Positions 44,604 to 56,888 of a stretch of DNA of 64,000 nucleotides are shown piece by piece. Numbering within the stretch: position 1 is the stretch's first letter; each line of letters begins with the position of its first letter. A program made the position numbers and the translations under genes. The notes beneath the pieces were generated by a model. The model searched no databases and was not told the origin of the DNA. It saw only the letters and a program-made list of their open reading frames with translations. The DNA comes from Vulcanibacillus modesticaldus (GTDB lineage Bacteria > Bacillota > Bacilli > Tepidibacillales > Tepidibacillaceae): assembly GCF_001730235.1 (NCBI RefSeq), contig NZ_MIJF01000024.1:62001-126000 (forward strand), given 5' to 3'.

Positions 44604-46048
44604 TCTTTTATTTTTATCCAACGATCTTTTAAGCTTATTTTAAGTGATTGTTCATCCATTAGCTGTACAGCTAAAATATCTCTAAGAAATTCAGGCAAAA
44701 AATATTGAACATCTTTTCCTTTCTTGATCAAATAATAACCCCCACCGAAAGTAAACATATCCAGTGTTCCAACAATATATTCTCTCTTATCATCTAAAAT
44801 AGCCCCATTACTGGTATAAATTTTACTAATTTTTTTATAAGGGGGGCTGGTTATATCGTACTCTACAATTATTCCTGAAATAGATAATGTTCCCAGTTCC
44901 TTACCGCGAAACCCATATCCCTTCATCGGGTAATGTTTAAATTCATCTAATAACGATTGCTCTAATGTTAATCTGATTTGTTCTCCAGTCAATCTTATCC
45001 TACAAGCATTAATAGGTGAAGGACAAATTTGGTGAATCCTTTCTTTTGTAACTATTCCCTCATCTAAATCATCCAGTATTTGTCCAGTATTAACTAAACC
45101 GATTTCCGCGTCAACCCAACGTCGTACACCATCAGCTAATAAATTGGATAGTGGTGATTCTGTTTCTAAAGAGTTAATCAATGGTTCTTTTAAAACGGTT
45201 ATGCACTTCCCCAGTTCTTTTTTTGCTAAATCTCGATTTTTTTCAATAATTCTTAACGTATTCATATCACTTGCTATATCCCCAATAAAAACTGTTTTTT
45301 CTTCTACTCCGATCAAATGTCTATTTTCAATATCATAATCAATTACTAGATGACCAACATAGTCTCCAAAAATACCTGCTTGACAAACAAGCGGTTGGTT
45401 TTCCTTTTTTATACCCTTTTCCAATAAAAAATGTGTGTGCCCACCCAAAATAACATCAACATCTTTTAGTTGTTCAGCCAAACGCTCATCTGCTCTTAAT
45501 CCTAAATGGGACAAAATTATAATAAGATCAACTTCCAACCTGATCTGTTGAATTATCCTTTGAAGATTAGAAAATGGATCTTCAATTGCCCAACCTTGTA
45601 ATTTATAAAAAGTTTTATATGGAGCTGTGGCTCCCACCCAACCAATTCTTATTTTACCTAAATCTTGAATCCAATATTCTTCCAACCAATCTGGTAATCG
45701 TTTTGATTCTAAATCTTTAAGATTACATGCGACAATTCTAAATTTCTTATCTAGGTACGCCTCAGCTAACAACTCTTTAGTAAAAGTTAATCCCTCGTTG
45801 TTCCCTATTGTTATTACATCGGTATTAAGATAATTTAATATTTCAACATTTACCTTGCCGCCAGTCCCTTCCGTTTCTAATTGCATTCGATCCATATGGT
45901 CTCCTAAATCTACAACAATTACTTTTTCTTCTTTTGACGTCACTTCTGCTCTCAGTTTCTTGATATAGGAAGAAATTTTAGCCATATTATTAAAGTGACT
46001 ATGCAAATCATTAGTATGTATTATATGGATCCGCTGGTGCTTGATCAA
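44582..46048 (-). CDS. yunD: YunD-like metallophosphatase / 5'-nucleotidase
   Basis: Two-domain protein of about 488 aa. The N-terminal calcineurin-like metallophosphatase domain has IIHTNDLHSH, VVDLGDHMD, TIGNNEG, LSHLGLRAD and GGHTHFLLEKG. The C-terminal 5'-nucleotidase domain has LSNLLADGVRRWVDAEIGLVN. It should hydrolyse nucleotides or UDP-sugars; with no signal peptide it would be intracellular, as for YunD. I start at TTG 46048, because AAGGTGG lies eight bases upstream. Upstream in-frame ATG at 46078 has no ribosome site. Confidence 0.86.
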   Translation of the reverse strand: MIKHQRIHIIHTNDLHSHFNNMAKISSYIKKLRAEVTSKEEKVIVVDLGDHMDRMQLETEGTGGKVNVEILNYLNTDVITIGNNEGLTFTKELLAEAYLDKKFRIVACNLKDLESKRLPDWLEEYWIQDLGKIRIGWVGATAPYKTFYKLQGWAIEDPFSNLQRIIQQIRLEVDLIIILSHLGLRADERLAEQLKDVDVILGGHTHFLLEKGIKKENQPLVCQAGIFGDYVGHLVIDYDIENRHLIGVEEKTVFIGDIASDMNTLRIIEKNRDLAKKELGKCITVLKEPLINSLETESPLSNLLADGVRRWVDAEIGLVNTGQILDDLDEGIVTKERIHQICPSPINACRIRLTGEQIRLTLEQSLLDEFKHYPMKGYGFRGKELGTLSISGIIVEYDITSPPYKKISKIYTSNGAILDDKREYIVGTLDMFTFGGGYYLIKKGKDVQYFLPEFLRDILAVQLMDEQSLKISLKDRWIKIKEKNRVSE

Positions 46049-46092
46049 AATTAACACCACCTTACTTATCTTGAACATTAAATTATCTTTTA

Positions 46093-46908
46093 CTAACTAA
46101 GTCCCGTGTAGATCATTTGAGTTGCTACAAAAATAATGACTAACTGCAAGACAAAGACTAGGGCTTTACCACTCACCTTAGAAGCAATGTAAGAGCCTAA
46201 TTTCCCACCACTATATGCCCCAATACCAATTATTAATACATATTTAAAGATGATATGTCCTAATACTATATGTGAAATGCTACCACTTAATGTTGATAAT
46301 AGGATAATGAACATCGATGTAGCTGTAGCCACTTGAATTGGAAAGTTAAATAATAGTACCATCATCGGTACTAAAATAGTTCCACCACCAATTCCAAACA
46401 AACCAGCTAATAACCCTGCAAATCCAGTAACTACAAAACCAACTACCCTATTGTATCCATATTCCTGACGATTACCGTAATTATCAACATGAACCTTAGT
46501 TACATCCCACTTTATCTTTCGTGGTTTCAACTTTTTTTGTTTTGATAATAAATAAGTTATAAAAAGCATCAATAAGCCAAATAAGATATAAAAATACTTA
46601 ATGTAAATATGTTGGCTAAGCAAAGACCCAATAATTGCGGTAGGTCCACAAGCTATGAAAAAAAATAAACCACTATTAATATCTACCTTTTTTTGTTTAT
46701 AATAGTATATCGTTGACGATAACGAAACAAAAATAATCACAAATAGAGATATCCCCACGACATTTTGGAGCTTTAAGTTGATACTCAAAAGCCCTAATGA
46801 ATTAACAAATAGTAACGATGGGACGATAATAATCCCACCACCTAAACCAACTATACTTCCTAATGTTCCAGCTAAAAGTCCTATTATGACAAGAATCATC
46901 CATTCCAA
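46093..46908 (-). CDS. yunE: TauE/SafE family transporter YunE
   Basis: Membrane protein of 271 aa with about eight helices in two repeats. Each repeat carries the glycine motif: GTLGSIVGLGGGIIIVPSLL near the start and GLLAGLFGIGGGTILVPMMV in the middle. The family exports sulfite, sulfonates or related anions. It lies 44 nt before yunD, preserving the yunE-yunD order of Bacillus; the substrate is not known. Confidence 0.87.
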   Translation of the reverse strand: MEWMILVIIGLLAGTLGSIVGLGGGIIIVPSLLFVNSLGLLSINLKLQNVVGISLFVIIFVSLSSTIYYYKQKKVDINSGLFFFIACGPTAIIGSLLSQHIYIKYFYILFGLLMLFITYLLSKQKKLKPRKIKWDVTKVHVDNYGNRQEYGYNRVVGFVVTGFAGLLAGLFGIGGGTILVPMMVLLFNFPIQVATATSMFIILLSTLSGSISHIVLGHIIFKYVLIIGIGAYSGGKLGSYIASKVSGKALVFVLQLVIIFVATQMIYTGLS

Positions 46909-47040
46909 CTTTATCTCTCCAATTGTCTATATTAAGTTATAATGAATAATAAAAATATCCATATGAATTTATTTTACCACATCTAACTCTTCTAATCTTA
47001 TTATTCACCAAGTTTAAAAATAGATAAGGGAGCAATAGAA

Positions 47041-47436
47041 ATGTTGTACATAAAAAGAGAAGTGATACATCAATTTGATAAATATTCGAAGTCACTTATT
47101 CCCAACGAAGCCTGTGGGCTTTTAATATCATATAACCACTCGCAGATAATAGATACCTTTATATCTATACCTAATACTAGCACAACCCCATATCAATTTA
47201 ACTTCGAACCAAAGATATTCATTAAAACATTACAACAAATTAAAAATAATAAAGGAACATGGCTCGGAGTAATCCATTCCCATCCGAGCACTACAGCATA
47301 TCCTTCTAGCATAGATATTGCTAATTGGTATTATCCTAATTTAAGCTATTGGATCTATTCTTTAAAAGATGAAGAGTTAAAAGCTTATTTGATTAAGGAA
47401 AAAAATGTAATATCGAAAAATTATTTTATCAAGTGA
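47041..47436 (+). CDS. JAMM/Mov34 (M67) metallopeptidase
   Basis: Protein of 131 aa containing a single JAB1/MPN+ domain. The zinc ligands are complete: E23 (NEACGLL), H79 and H81, and D92 in the HxHPx6SxxD pattern (HSHPSTTAYPSSID). Bacterial members of this size process the C-terminus of ubiquitin-like sulfur carriers or act in cysteine/thiamine pathways (Mec+-like). No sulfur carrier gene lies beside it. Its end overlaps the convergent MFS gene by 8 bp. Confidence 0.88.
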   Translation: MLYIKREVIHQFDKYSKSLIPNEACGLLISYNHSQIIDTFISIPNTSTTPYQFNFEPKIFIKTLQQIKNNKGTWLGVIHSHPSTTAYPSSIDIANWYYPNLSYWIYSLKDEELKAYLIKEKNVISKNYFIK

Positions 47437-48688
47437 CTACTAACCCCGGCTTATCCTCTTTTTTCCTACCAAACATTAAATAAAAATAAACCGAACTCAA
47501 AGTATACAGAATTGCTGTAATCATGAAGACAATCGCATATCCCCAATAACTTCCACCCTTGGCTACGATCGAAGTACTTATCGGTCCCATCACTGCCCAG
47601 CCTAAACTAAAAACCATCGCCGATAAACTATTGGCCAATCCCTTCTTATCATCATCAATTTTGTCCATCATCAAAGATTGAATTATTGGGTTACCTGCAT
47701 TCATCAATGCTTGCCTAATCAAGAATCCTAGCGTAGCAACTAGATAGTATTTAGTAAACCCTGTTAATAGTAAAAAAGGAATGGAAGTTAGTTGAAGTAT
47801 CAATACCGAACGTACTTCTCCCCAACGCTTAACCATCCATGGACCTATTATCATCGCTACCGCAGTAGCCAATTGACCCAGTGAAACTACGAATCCGATT
47901 GATGAATTACTTGCAGCAAAACGATCGCGAAAATATAAATTCAAATATGGGACCACCAACCCTGAACCAAATCCAATCAAAGTAGTAGCTAGGGTAAACT
48001 GAAAAATAATACGCCATTGTTCTTTATCTTTTTTAAAATTAATTTTAAAAGAAATCCTTTTGCTTACCTTTTGTTGCTTATCTTCAATATGGCTTATTGG
48101 AATCAAAGCTATTGTTTGAAATAGTACTCCAATAAGCAAAGTCATTTTAAAGGAGGTTACTTCTGTAAATGATAGCAATTGAAAAATGTCTGTAAACAAT
48201 CCTCCGGCAATGTTTCCTAGCATGTTGGCTACCATCATCAAAGCAGAGTTAAAGGAAAATAAGACAACTCGCTGTTCCTTATTAGAATTCTCAGCTAAAA
48301 ATGGTACCAAACTAACTTGAACAAAGGCATTAAAAATACCCGTCAAAAATGCTGTTATTAATAAGATATCTGAACTCTCAGAAATAGCACGGATAACGAG
48401 AATAATAACACCCAATCCTGCACCTATAAGCATCATTTTCTTTCTACCAACTCTATCACTAAAAAATCCTGCCGGAATTAAGATAATAGCTCCTGCCAAT
48501 GCAGTCATCGAAATTATATTACCATTCATCTGTTCTGGATATCCTAATGCCCTAATATATAAGTTATACAGTACCATAAAAATACCAATTCCTATTTGAA
48601 AAAAGACATTGGCTAATAGGAAGAGACGAATATTTCTATTAAATTGAGAGAAACTCTTTAACCAGCCATTTATGCGAAAATTTTGCAT
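47429..48688 (-). CDS. Major facilitator superfamily transporter
   Basis: Carrier of 419 aa with 12 hydrophobic segments. The loop 2-3 MFS motif is FFSDRVGRKKMMLIGAGLG, and a basic central loop (KISFKINFKKDKEQ) separates the halves. It looks like a drug/metabolite exporter; the substrate is not inferable. Its leader contains a palindrome straddling a -10 element. The only gene of its transcript. Confidence 0.8.
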   Translation of the reverse strand: MQNFRINGWLKSFSQFNRNIRLFLLANVFFQIGIGIFMVLYNLYIRALGYPEQMNGNIISMTALAGAIILIPAGFFSDRVGRKKMMLIGAGLGVIILVIRAISESSDILLITAFLTGIFNAFVQVSLVPFLAENSNKEQRVVLFSFNSALMMVANMLGNIAGGLFTDIFQLLSFTEVTSFKMTLLIGVLFQTIALIPISHIEDKQQKVSKRISFKINFKKDKEQWRIIFQFTLATTLIGFGSGLVVPYLNLYFRDRFAASNSSIGFVVSLGQLATAVAMIIGPWMVKRWGEVRSVLILQLTSIPFLLLTGFTKYYLVATLGFLIRQALMNAGNPIIQSLMMDKIDDDKKGLANSLSAMVFSLGWAVMGPISTSIVAKGGSYWGYAIVFMITAILYTLSSVYFYLMFGRKKEDKPGLVVT

Positions 48689-48730
48689 ACCTAAATAATC
48701 CTTTTCTCAAGATTATTACATATAAAAATA

Positions 48731-48764
48731 AACCTTAGTCTGATTATACTAGCTGACTAAGGTT
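48731..48764 (-). promoter_or_regulatory. Palindrome enclosing the -10 of the MFS gene
   Basis: Inverted repeat AACCTTAGTC (48731-48740) / GACTAAGGTT (48755-48764) with minus-strand TATAAT (48743-48748) between the arms. It could be an operator or, given the T-rich stretch after it, an attenuator. Confidence 0.5.
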
Positions 48765-48901
48765 GTTGTGCTTATATGAAGAGTCGATAGTTCGTAATTT
48801 AAACTATTTATATTAACTTAAATTGATTATAACGCTTTTTCAAAAATTGTCAAAACCAGCAGATTCATCTCATCGTTTAATAAATATTCAACTTCAGTAA
48901 T

Positions 48902-48937
48902 AAAAACACCGCCCTTATGTTAAATAAGGACGGGACG
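48902..48937 (-). terminator. Terminator of the DUF3467/DUF2283 cassette
   Basis: Minus-strand hairpin around GTCCTTAT-TTAAC-ATAAGG with extra GC pairs, then a GTTTTTATT tail. Lies about 40 bp after the DUF2283 gene end. Confidence 0.75.
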
Positions 48938-48973
48938 GCTTCATTTATATTACTTCTATGACATTGATATTTT

Positions 48974-49228
48974 TTAATTAATATTTAGATTTATTTCATT
49001 AAAATTTATATTGACTGGAATTTTGATGTTAGTTCGGTTTTTCTTTTTATAATCAAGGATTATAACGCCTGTTATGGTTTCATCTGATTCAGCGATTCTA
49101 ATAAAGACACCAGGTGCTGTTTCATCCTCATAAGAAATTTTTGGCTCACCAAAATAAACATAGAGGACGTCGTGTTCACTATCATAGTTAAATCTAAAAT
49201 TATGATCTTGTTTTATTTGTGCGAACAT
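48974..49228 (-). CDS. DUF2283 family protein, putative antitoxin
   Basis: Protein of 84 aa, ATG 49228 after AGGAGGTG. The DUF2283 core is clear: FNYDSEHDVLYVYFGEPKISYEDE and ETITGVIILDYKKK. DUF2283 proteins often occur beside small RelE-like or DUF4258 proteins and are regarded as likely antitoxins. Here the start overlaps the end of the preceding toxin-like gene by 29 bp, a coupled arrangement typical of toxin-antitoxin pairs. Confidence 0.78.
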   Translation of the reverse strand: MFAQIKQDHNFRFNYDSEHDVLYVYFGEPKISYEDETAPGVFIRIAESDETITGVIILDYKKKNRTNIKIPVNINFNEINLNIN

Positions 49229-49598
49229 ATACAGCACCTCCTTTTATTGATTCTTGATTAAGTCTTGATTTTGCCATAATAGTTACAATGTCTCCATAAT
49301 CATTTGTTCCATGATCTACTATTACCACCAAAACCTTTAATGTATTAAAGCTTCTTAAGTCTATCAAGTCAATATATCTTTCCCTTGTATTACTACTATC
49401 AAAAGGATCATCAGGTAATATATATTTAGGGTCTTCAATGACTTTTTTTATTGTTTCTTCTTCACCAATGAATTCAGTTCTTTCGTGATCTCCACCCGTA
49501 ATGTGCTTGTAAAAAGTACTTGATTTTAATCTTATCTCCCTACCTATTGGATCTGTAGTTGTAAATATATATTCATTTTCTCCATATTTATTCTCCAT
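49200..49598 (-). CDS. Toxin-like protein, possible BECR/PBECR-fold ribonuclease
   Basis: Protein of 132 aa not assigned with certainty. The pattern of STFYKHITGGDHERTE, a helix (EETIKKVIEDPKYILPDD), then beta strands with RERYIDLIDL, LKVLVVIVDHG and GDIVTIMAKSRL resembles the phage/barnase-EndoU-colicin-RelE-like (PBECR) nucleases. The His near the N-terminus and Arg and Ser/Thr near the end would be candidates for catalysis. It overlaps the DUF2283 gene. Toxin role is inference from fold impression and operon. Confidence 0.5.
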   Translation of the reverse strand: MENKYGENEYIFTTTDPIGREIRLKSSTFYKHITGGDHERTEFIGEEETIKKVIEDPKYILPDDPFDSSNTRERYIDLIDLRSFNTLKVLVVIVDHGTNDYGDIVTIMAKSRLNQESIKGGAVYVRTNKTRS

Positions 49599-49618
49599 TT
49601 TTCCTCTACAATCCTTTT

Positions 49619-49915
49619 TTATACTTCAACTTCATCCTTTTTATTCAATAAATCCAATTTTTCTTTGCTTACCGGAATTTCCCCAAACATCTCTTCATAT
49701 TTTATTATATTATCTTGAAGGATTTTTGAAAACACTTTAGCATGTTCTGGGCTCATCTTCAATTGACCTAAAAATTTTTGGATTTTTGGAGAATTATCAA
49801 AAAACATAAAATTAATATCAAAGGGACTAAGAGCAATATCAATTCCATTAGAATATACATCAAACGAACTATTAGTTTTCATATTTTCCGTTTCACGCTT
49901 TTCTTCTTTAACCAT
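49619..49915 (-). CDS. DUF3467 family protein
   Basis: Protein of 98 aa, start ATG 49915 after AAGGAGG. DUF3467 marks: YSNGIDIALSPFDINFMFFD and LKMSPEHAKVFSKILQDNIIKYEEMFGEIP. DUF3467 proteins are small, of unknown function, and often occur near phage, secretion or toxin genes. First gene of the three-gene cassette, 20 nt before the toxin-like gene. Confidence 0.8.
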   Translation of the reverse strand: MVKEEKRETENMKTNSSFDVYSNGIDIALSPFDINFMFFDNSPKIQKFLGQLKMSPEHAKVFSKILQDNIIKYEEMFGEIPVSKEKLDLLNKKDEVEV

Positions 49916-49984
49916 AAATTTTCCTCCTTGTAATTTTTGGTATTTATAATATTCTTTATTATTAATTATAAATCCTCCTAAACA

Positions 49985-50015
49985 CAAAAAATCCCCTAGC
50001 CAAAAGTAGGGGATT
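49985..50015 (-). terminator. Terminator of the suf operon
   Basis: Minus strand AATCCCCTA / TAGGGGATT (49990-50015) followed by TTTTTTGTG, right after the sufB stop. Confidence 0.88.
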
Positions 50016-50028
50016 CTTAACGAAAGGG

Positions 50029-51450
50029 TTATCCAATACTACCTTCCATTTCAAACTTGATCAAACGATTCATTTCAACAGCATATTCCATTGGTAATTC
50101 CTTAGTAAATGGTTCGATAAAGCCCATGATAATCATTTGGATAGCATCCTGTTCTGAAATACCACGACTCATAAGATAGAATAATTGTTCTTCACTAACT
50201 TTACTTACCGTTGCCTCGTGTTCTAATGTAATATCATTATTTTGTACTTCATTATGTGGAATTGTATCAGAAGTAGAAATTTCATCAAGGATTAATGTGT
50301 CACATTTAATGTTTGATTTTGATCCTTGGGAGTTTCTACCGAATAATGCTAGACCACGATAGTTGGCTTTCCCACCATGCTTACTAATAGACTTAGAGAT
50401 AATAGTTGATGTACAATCAGGCGCTAAATGGATAACCTTTGCTCCGGCATCTTGATGCTGTCCTTTACCAGCCATCGCGATTGAAAGAACATTAGCCTTT
50501 GCTCTAGGACCTTTCATAATTACTGCTGGATATTTCATCGTTAATTTACTTCCAATATTTCCATCAACCCATTCAACGGTTGCATCTTCCTCTGCTACAG
50601 CTCGTTTCGTTACCAAGTTATAGATATTTGGCGCCCAGTTTTGAATTGTAGTATAACGAATTGTCGCTCCCTTTTTAGCGATTATTTCCACAACAGCACT
50701 ATGGAGTGAGTTCGTACTATAAATTGGCGCAGTACAGCCTTCGACATAATGAACCGAAGCACCTTCATCAACAATAATCAATGTCCGTTCAAACTGCCCC
50801 ATATTTTCAGAATTGATTCGAAAATATGCTTGCAGTGGAATGTCAACCTTTACTCCCTTTGGAACATAGATAAAACTACCACCAGACCAAACAGCACTAT
50901 TTAATGCTGCAAATTTGTTATCGGAAGGAGGTACCACAGTTCCAAAATGCTCTTTAAAAATTTCAGGGTATTCCTTAAGAGCGGAATCGGTGTCCATAAA
51001 GATAACGCCTAACTCTTCCAATTCTTTTTGCATATTGTGATAAACAACTTCTGATTCGTATTGGGCTGATACTCCTGCTAACCATTTTTGTTCAGCTTCA
51101 GGAATACCAAGTTTGTCAAAAGTATCTTTAATTTGGTCAGGTACTTCTTCCCAAGACTTCTCAGCTTTCTCAGATGGTTTAATGTAATATGTGATATCAT
51201 CAAAGTTTAATTCACTTAAATCGCCGCCCCATTCCGGCATCGGGAATTGTTCAAAATTTTCAAGGGCTTTCAATCTAAATTCAAGCATCCATTCCGGCTC
51301 ACCCTTCATCTTAGAAATCTCTTCAACTACTTCTCGGGTAAGCCCCTTCTCTGACCTAAATATAGAAACATCTTCATCTTTAAAACCATATTTATATTCA
51401 TCCTGAATGTCAGGAGCTTTTTTAGTCACAGCGGACTCCTCCTTTTTCAA
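50029..51450 (-). CDS. sufB: Fe-S cluster assembly scaffold SufB
   Basis: Scaffold subunit of 473 aa of the SufBCD complex. SufB marks: [61 protein letters not shown], and the cluster-related Cys/His region [19 protein letters not shown], then LISRG-type end [18 protein letters not shown]. Last gene of sufCDSUB, the usual Bacillota order. Assembles clusters with SufC and SufD using sulfur from SufS-SufU. Confidence 0.96.
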   Translation of the reverse strand: MKKEESAVTKKAPDIQDEYKYGFKDEDVSIFRSEKGLTREVVEEISKMKGEPEWMLEFRLKALENFEQFPMPEWGGDLSELNFDDITYYIKPSEKAEKSWEEVPDQIKDTFDKLGIPEAEQKWLAGVSAQYESEVVYHNMQKELEELGVIFMDTDSALKEYPEIFKEHFGTVVPPSDNKFAALNSAVWSGGSFIYVPKGVKVDIPLQAYFRINSENMGQFERTLIIVDEGASVHYVEGCTAPIYSTNSLHSAVVEIIAKKGATIRYTTIQNWAPNIYNLVTKRAVAEEDATVEWVDGNIGSKLTMKYPAVIMKGPRAKANVLSIAMAGKGQHQDAGAKVIHLAPDCTSTIISKSISKHGGKANYRGLALFGRNSQGSKSNIKCDTLILDEISTSDTIPHNEVQNNDITLEHEATVSKVSEEQLFYLMSRGISEQDAIQMIIMGFIEPFTKELPMEYAVEMNRLIKFEMEGSIG

Positions 51451-51468
51451 TACTTACAGGTAATGTGA

Positions 51469-54423
<2,955 letters not shown>

Positions 54424-54446
54424 CCCTATTCCCCTCCTTATCCAAA

Positions 54447-55232
54447 TTAAGACCTTTGACTAACTGTCTCATCTTCAATTCCAAGTTCCTCTTTAATCCA
54501 ATCATAACCCTCTGCTTCAAGTTTTTCTGCTAATTCCGGTCCACCAGAACGAACAATTCTACCTTGCATCATAATATGAACATAATCTGGCTTGATATAA
54601 TTCAATAATCTTTGATAATGAGTAATTACTAAAACTCCCATTTCTGGCCCTTTCATCTCATTAACACCTTTTGCAACAACCTTAAGGGCATCTATATCTA
54701 GTCCTGAATCGATTTCATCTAAAATCGCAATTTGTGGCTTTAACATCATCATTTGTAGTATTTCATTACGTTTTTTCTCTCCACCAGAGAAACCTTCGTT
54801 AACATATCTTTGGGCAAATGATTCTTTCATCTCTAGAAAAGACATTTTCTTTTCCATTTCACGAACAAACTTAATTAGAGATATTTCATTACCTTCTCCA
54901 CGTCGTGCATTAATTGCACTGCGAAGAAAATCAGCATTTGTTACACCACTAATTTCACTTGGATACTGCATTGCAAGGAAAATACCCTTTCTTGCTCTTT
55001 CATCAGTAGCCATTTCTAAAACGTTTTCACCATTTAATGTAACAGAACCCGATTCAACTTTATATTTAGGATGTCCCATCAGAGTTGAAGCTAAAGTACT
55101 TTTCCCTGTTCCATTTGGTCCCATAATAGCATGTACTTCGCCACCTTTGATTTCTAATGAGAGCCCCTTTAAAATTTTCTTCCCTTCTACTGAAACCTGA
55201 AGGTCTTCAATGGTTAATTTTGGTTGAGACAT
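54447..55232 (-). CDS. sufC: Fe-S cluster assembly ATPase SufC
   Basis: ABC-type ATPase of 261 aa: Walker A GPNGTGKSTLAST, signature FSGGEKKRNEILQM, Walker B AILDEIDSGLDIDAL and H-loop VITHYQRLL. Promoter region has two tandem IscR-like operators. It drives conformational change in SufBD. First gene of the operon, so its expression gates the whole pathway. Confidence 0.96.
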   Translation of the reverse strand: MSQPKLTIEDLQVSVEGKKILKGLSLEIKGGEVHAIMGPNGTGKSTLASTLMGHPKYKVESGSVTLNGENVLEMATDERARKGIFLAMQYPSEISGVTNADFLRSAINARRGEGNEISLIKFVREMEKKMSFLEMKESFAQRYVNEGFSGGEKKRNEILQMMMLKPQIAILDEIDSGLDIDALKVVAKGVNEMKGPEMGVLVITHYQRLLNYIKPDYVHIMMQGRIVRSGGPELAEKLEAEGYDWIKEELGIEDETVSQRS

Positions 55233-55323
55233 TTCAACATTCCTCCACTCTTTATTTCACTATCTATCTACAAGAACTTCCATTCATCATCAACCTATTT
55301 AATAAAGACATAAAGTTATCAAA

Positions 55324-55396
55324 CTTTATAATCCTGACTAAATTAGTCAATTTTATCTACACTATATATTTTATAATCCTGACTAAATTAGTCAAG
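55324..55396 (-). promoter_or_regulatory. Tandem IscR-type operator-promoters of suf
   Basis: A 26-bp direct repeat at 55326-55351 and 55371-55396, 45 bp apart. Each holds palindrome GACTAA-A-TTAGTC and fits the IscR type 1 core YYGACTRWWWYAGTCRR. On the minus strand each also supplies TTGACT, a 16-bp spacer, and TAAAGT or TAAAAT, so both copies are promoter plus operator. This fills the gene-free stretch 55233-55534 with a TTGGGG/CCCCAA hairpin at 55416-55432. Confidence 0.8.
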
Positions 55397-55534
55397 TTTA
55401 TAAGTAAAAATAAATTGGGGTATTACCCCAAACATAGAAAATATTCTTCATTTGTTCACCATTTTACCCGAATACAAAATAATCCAAACTCTTAAAATCG
55501 ATCCAATAATAATTATGAATGAATAACCATTATT

Positions 55535-56785
55535 TTATTCATATTTGTTTAAGGTATATATTCTTTCTACCATAGTTGGGTGAGAATATAAAAAAAATTT
55601 AACTATCTTTGGTGGATTGGGTTCGACTAAGCTTTCCACGGCAAGTTTTTGAAAAGCACTAATCGCTCCCTCTTTATCATGGGTTATCGAAATGGCGTAG
55701 GCATCCGCCGCACGCTCTGCCTCCCTGGAAATCGTATTTTCTATTGGAGAAATCAAGAAAGTTAAAATTGATAATACTAGTAAAAATAATGGTAATGAAC
55801 TAATATCACCAACACTCTTAATTCTCCATAGATGACCATACTTTTTGACTAGCCAATTAATAAGCTTATTTACAAGATAAAGGATAAACAACGACGATAA
55901 AATGAAGCCTAAAAGCATCCAATAGACATGTCGATATACATAATGCCCCATCTCATGAGCCATGATAAAAAGAATTTCATCTTTATTCAACTTACTTAAT
56001 GTTGTATCCCATAAAACTATTCTAGCATTGGCTCCAATCCCCGTAACATAAGCATTAAGGGCGGTGGTTTTTTTTGACATATTTACTTGATAGACCTGAT
56101 CAGTAGGAATATCTGCTTTTCTAGCTAATGCTAAAATATCTTCCTTTAAATTTTGATCCTGTAAATATTGAAAATCATTAAAAATTGGATCAATAATTAC
56201 CGGTTGGATAAAAAAGAGCAGAACAGTTAGCGGAATAGATATTAACCAAAACCACAACCACCATCTTTTTGGTGATTTTCTTAACATTACATACAGTAAC
56301 CAAACCATCGGAATAGTTAAAAATAAATCTAACAAAAATCCCTTTCCCTTATCAGCTAACCACGAGCTTACAGACTGAATATTTATACCATAATCTCTCG
56401 AAACTTTATAGGAATAATAATAAAGTGGGAACTGCAAAATTGTCACAAATACACTTAAAATAGCTACATAAATTCCTGATTGCACTAAGAAGGATTTTTT
56501 GCTAACTCTTTTGGCAATACTGAGAAAACTAGCTGAAAGGCCAAGTCCTAAAATCAAAAGATAAATTGCCCATTCCCAAGGTATTCCGATAAAAAATAAA
56601 AAATCTTTAATTCTCGAATAAACTGTCGCTATCCTTAATTGATCAATAGACATAAAGGTAGCCGGATCTGCAGGTCCATTAACATACTCCTTTGGCAACT
56701 CCTGCTTAGCATTAAACAAATATATGTACATTAAGATACCATATGTAAAAAGAAAAATAACAAATCCTTGATAGAATCTTTTCAA
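55535..56785 (-). CDS. M48 family (Ste24-like) membrane zinc protease
   Basis: Membrane protease of 416 aa with about six helices. The zinc motif is HEMGH (IMAHEMGHYVYRHV), with the third ligand Glu in NTISREAERAADAYA. The CAAX-protease-like N-terminal half and SWLADKGKGF loop match Ste24/M48A members such as Bacillus YhfN. It probably handles membrane or exported proteins. Own promoter region is not evident. It lies after suf on the same strand, but reads away from it. Confidence 0.88.
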   Translation of the reverse strand: MKRFYQGFVIFLFTYGILMYIYLFNAKQELPKEYVNGPADPATFMSIDQLRIATVYSRIKDFLFFIGIPWEWAIYLLILGLGLSASFLSIAKRVSKKSFLVQSGIYVAILSVFVTILQFPLYYYSYKVSRDYGINIQSVSSWLADKGKGFLLDLFLTIPMVWLLYVMLRKSPKRWWLWFWLISIPLTVLLFFIQPVIIDPIFNDFQYLQDQNLKEDILALARKADIPTDQVYQVNMSKKTTALNAYVTGIGANARIVLWDTTLSKLNKDEILFIMAHEMGHYVYRHVYWMLLGFILSSLFILYLVNKLINWLVKKYGHLWRIKSVGDISSLPLFLLVLSILTFLISPIENTISREAERAADAYAISITHDKEGAISAFQKLAVESLVEPNPPKIVKFFLYSHPTMVERIYTLNKYE

Positions 56786-56841
56786 TTCTTTTCCTCCTTT
56801 CTACTACTATTCTATGCAAAAATGATTAAGAATAACTTAAA

Positions 56842-56876
56842 AAACTCCCCTTTTAATACTTTAAATAGGGGAGTTT
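56842..56876 (-). terminator. Terminator of metNIQ
   Basis: AAACTCCCCT / AGGGGAGTTT (56842-56851 and 56867-56876), then TTTTTT on the minus strand. Confidence 0.88.
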
Positions 56877-56888
56877 ACTATTATTGTT

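Noticed and set aside
55326-55396. Direct repeats as a CRISPR fragment
   Set aside because: Only two units, each containing promoter elements and a palindromic operator, in front of suf; no cas genes.
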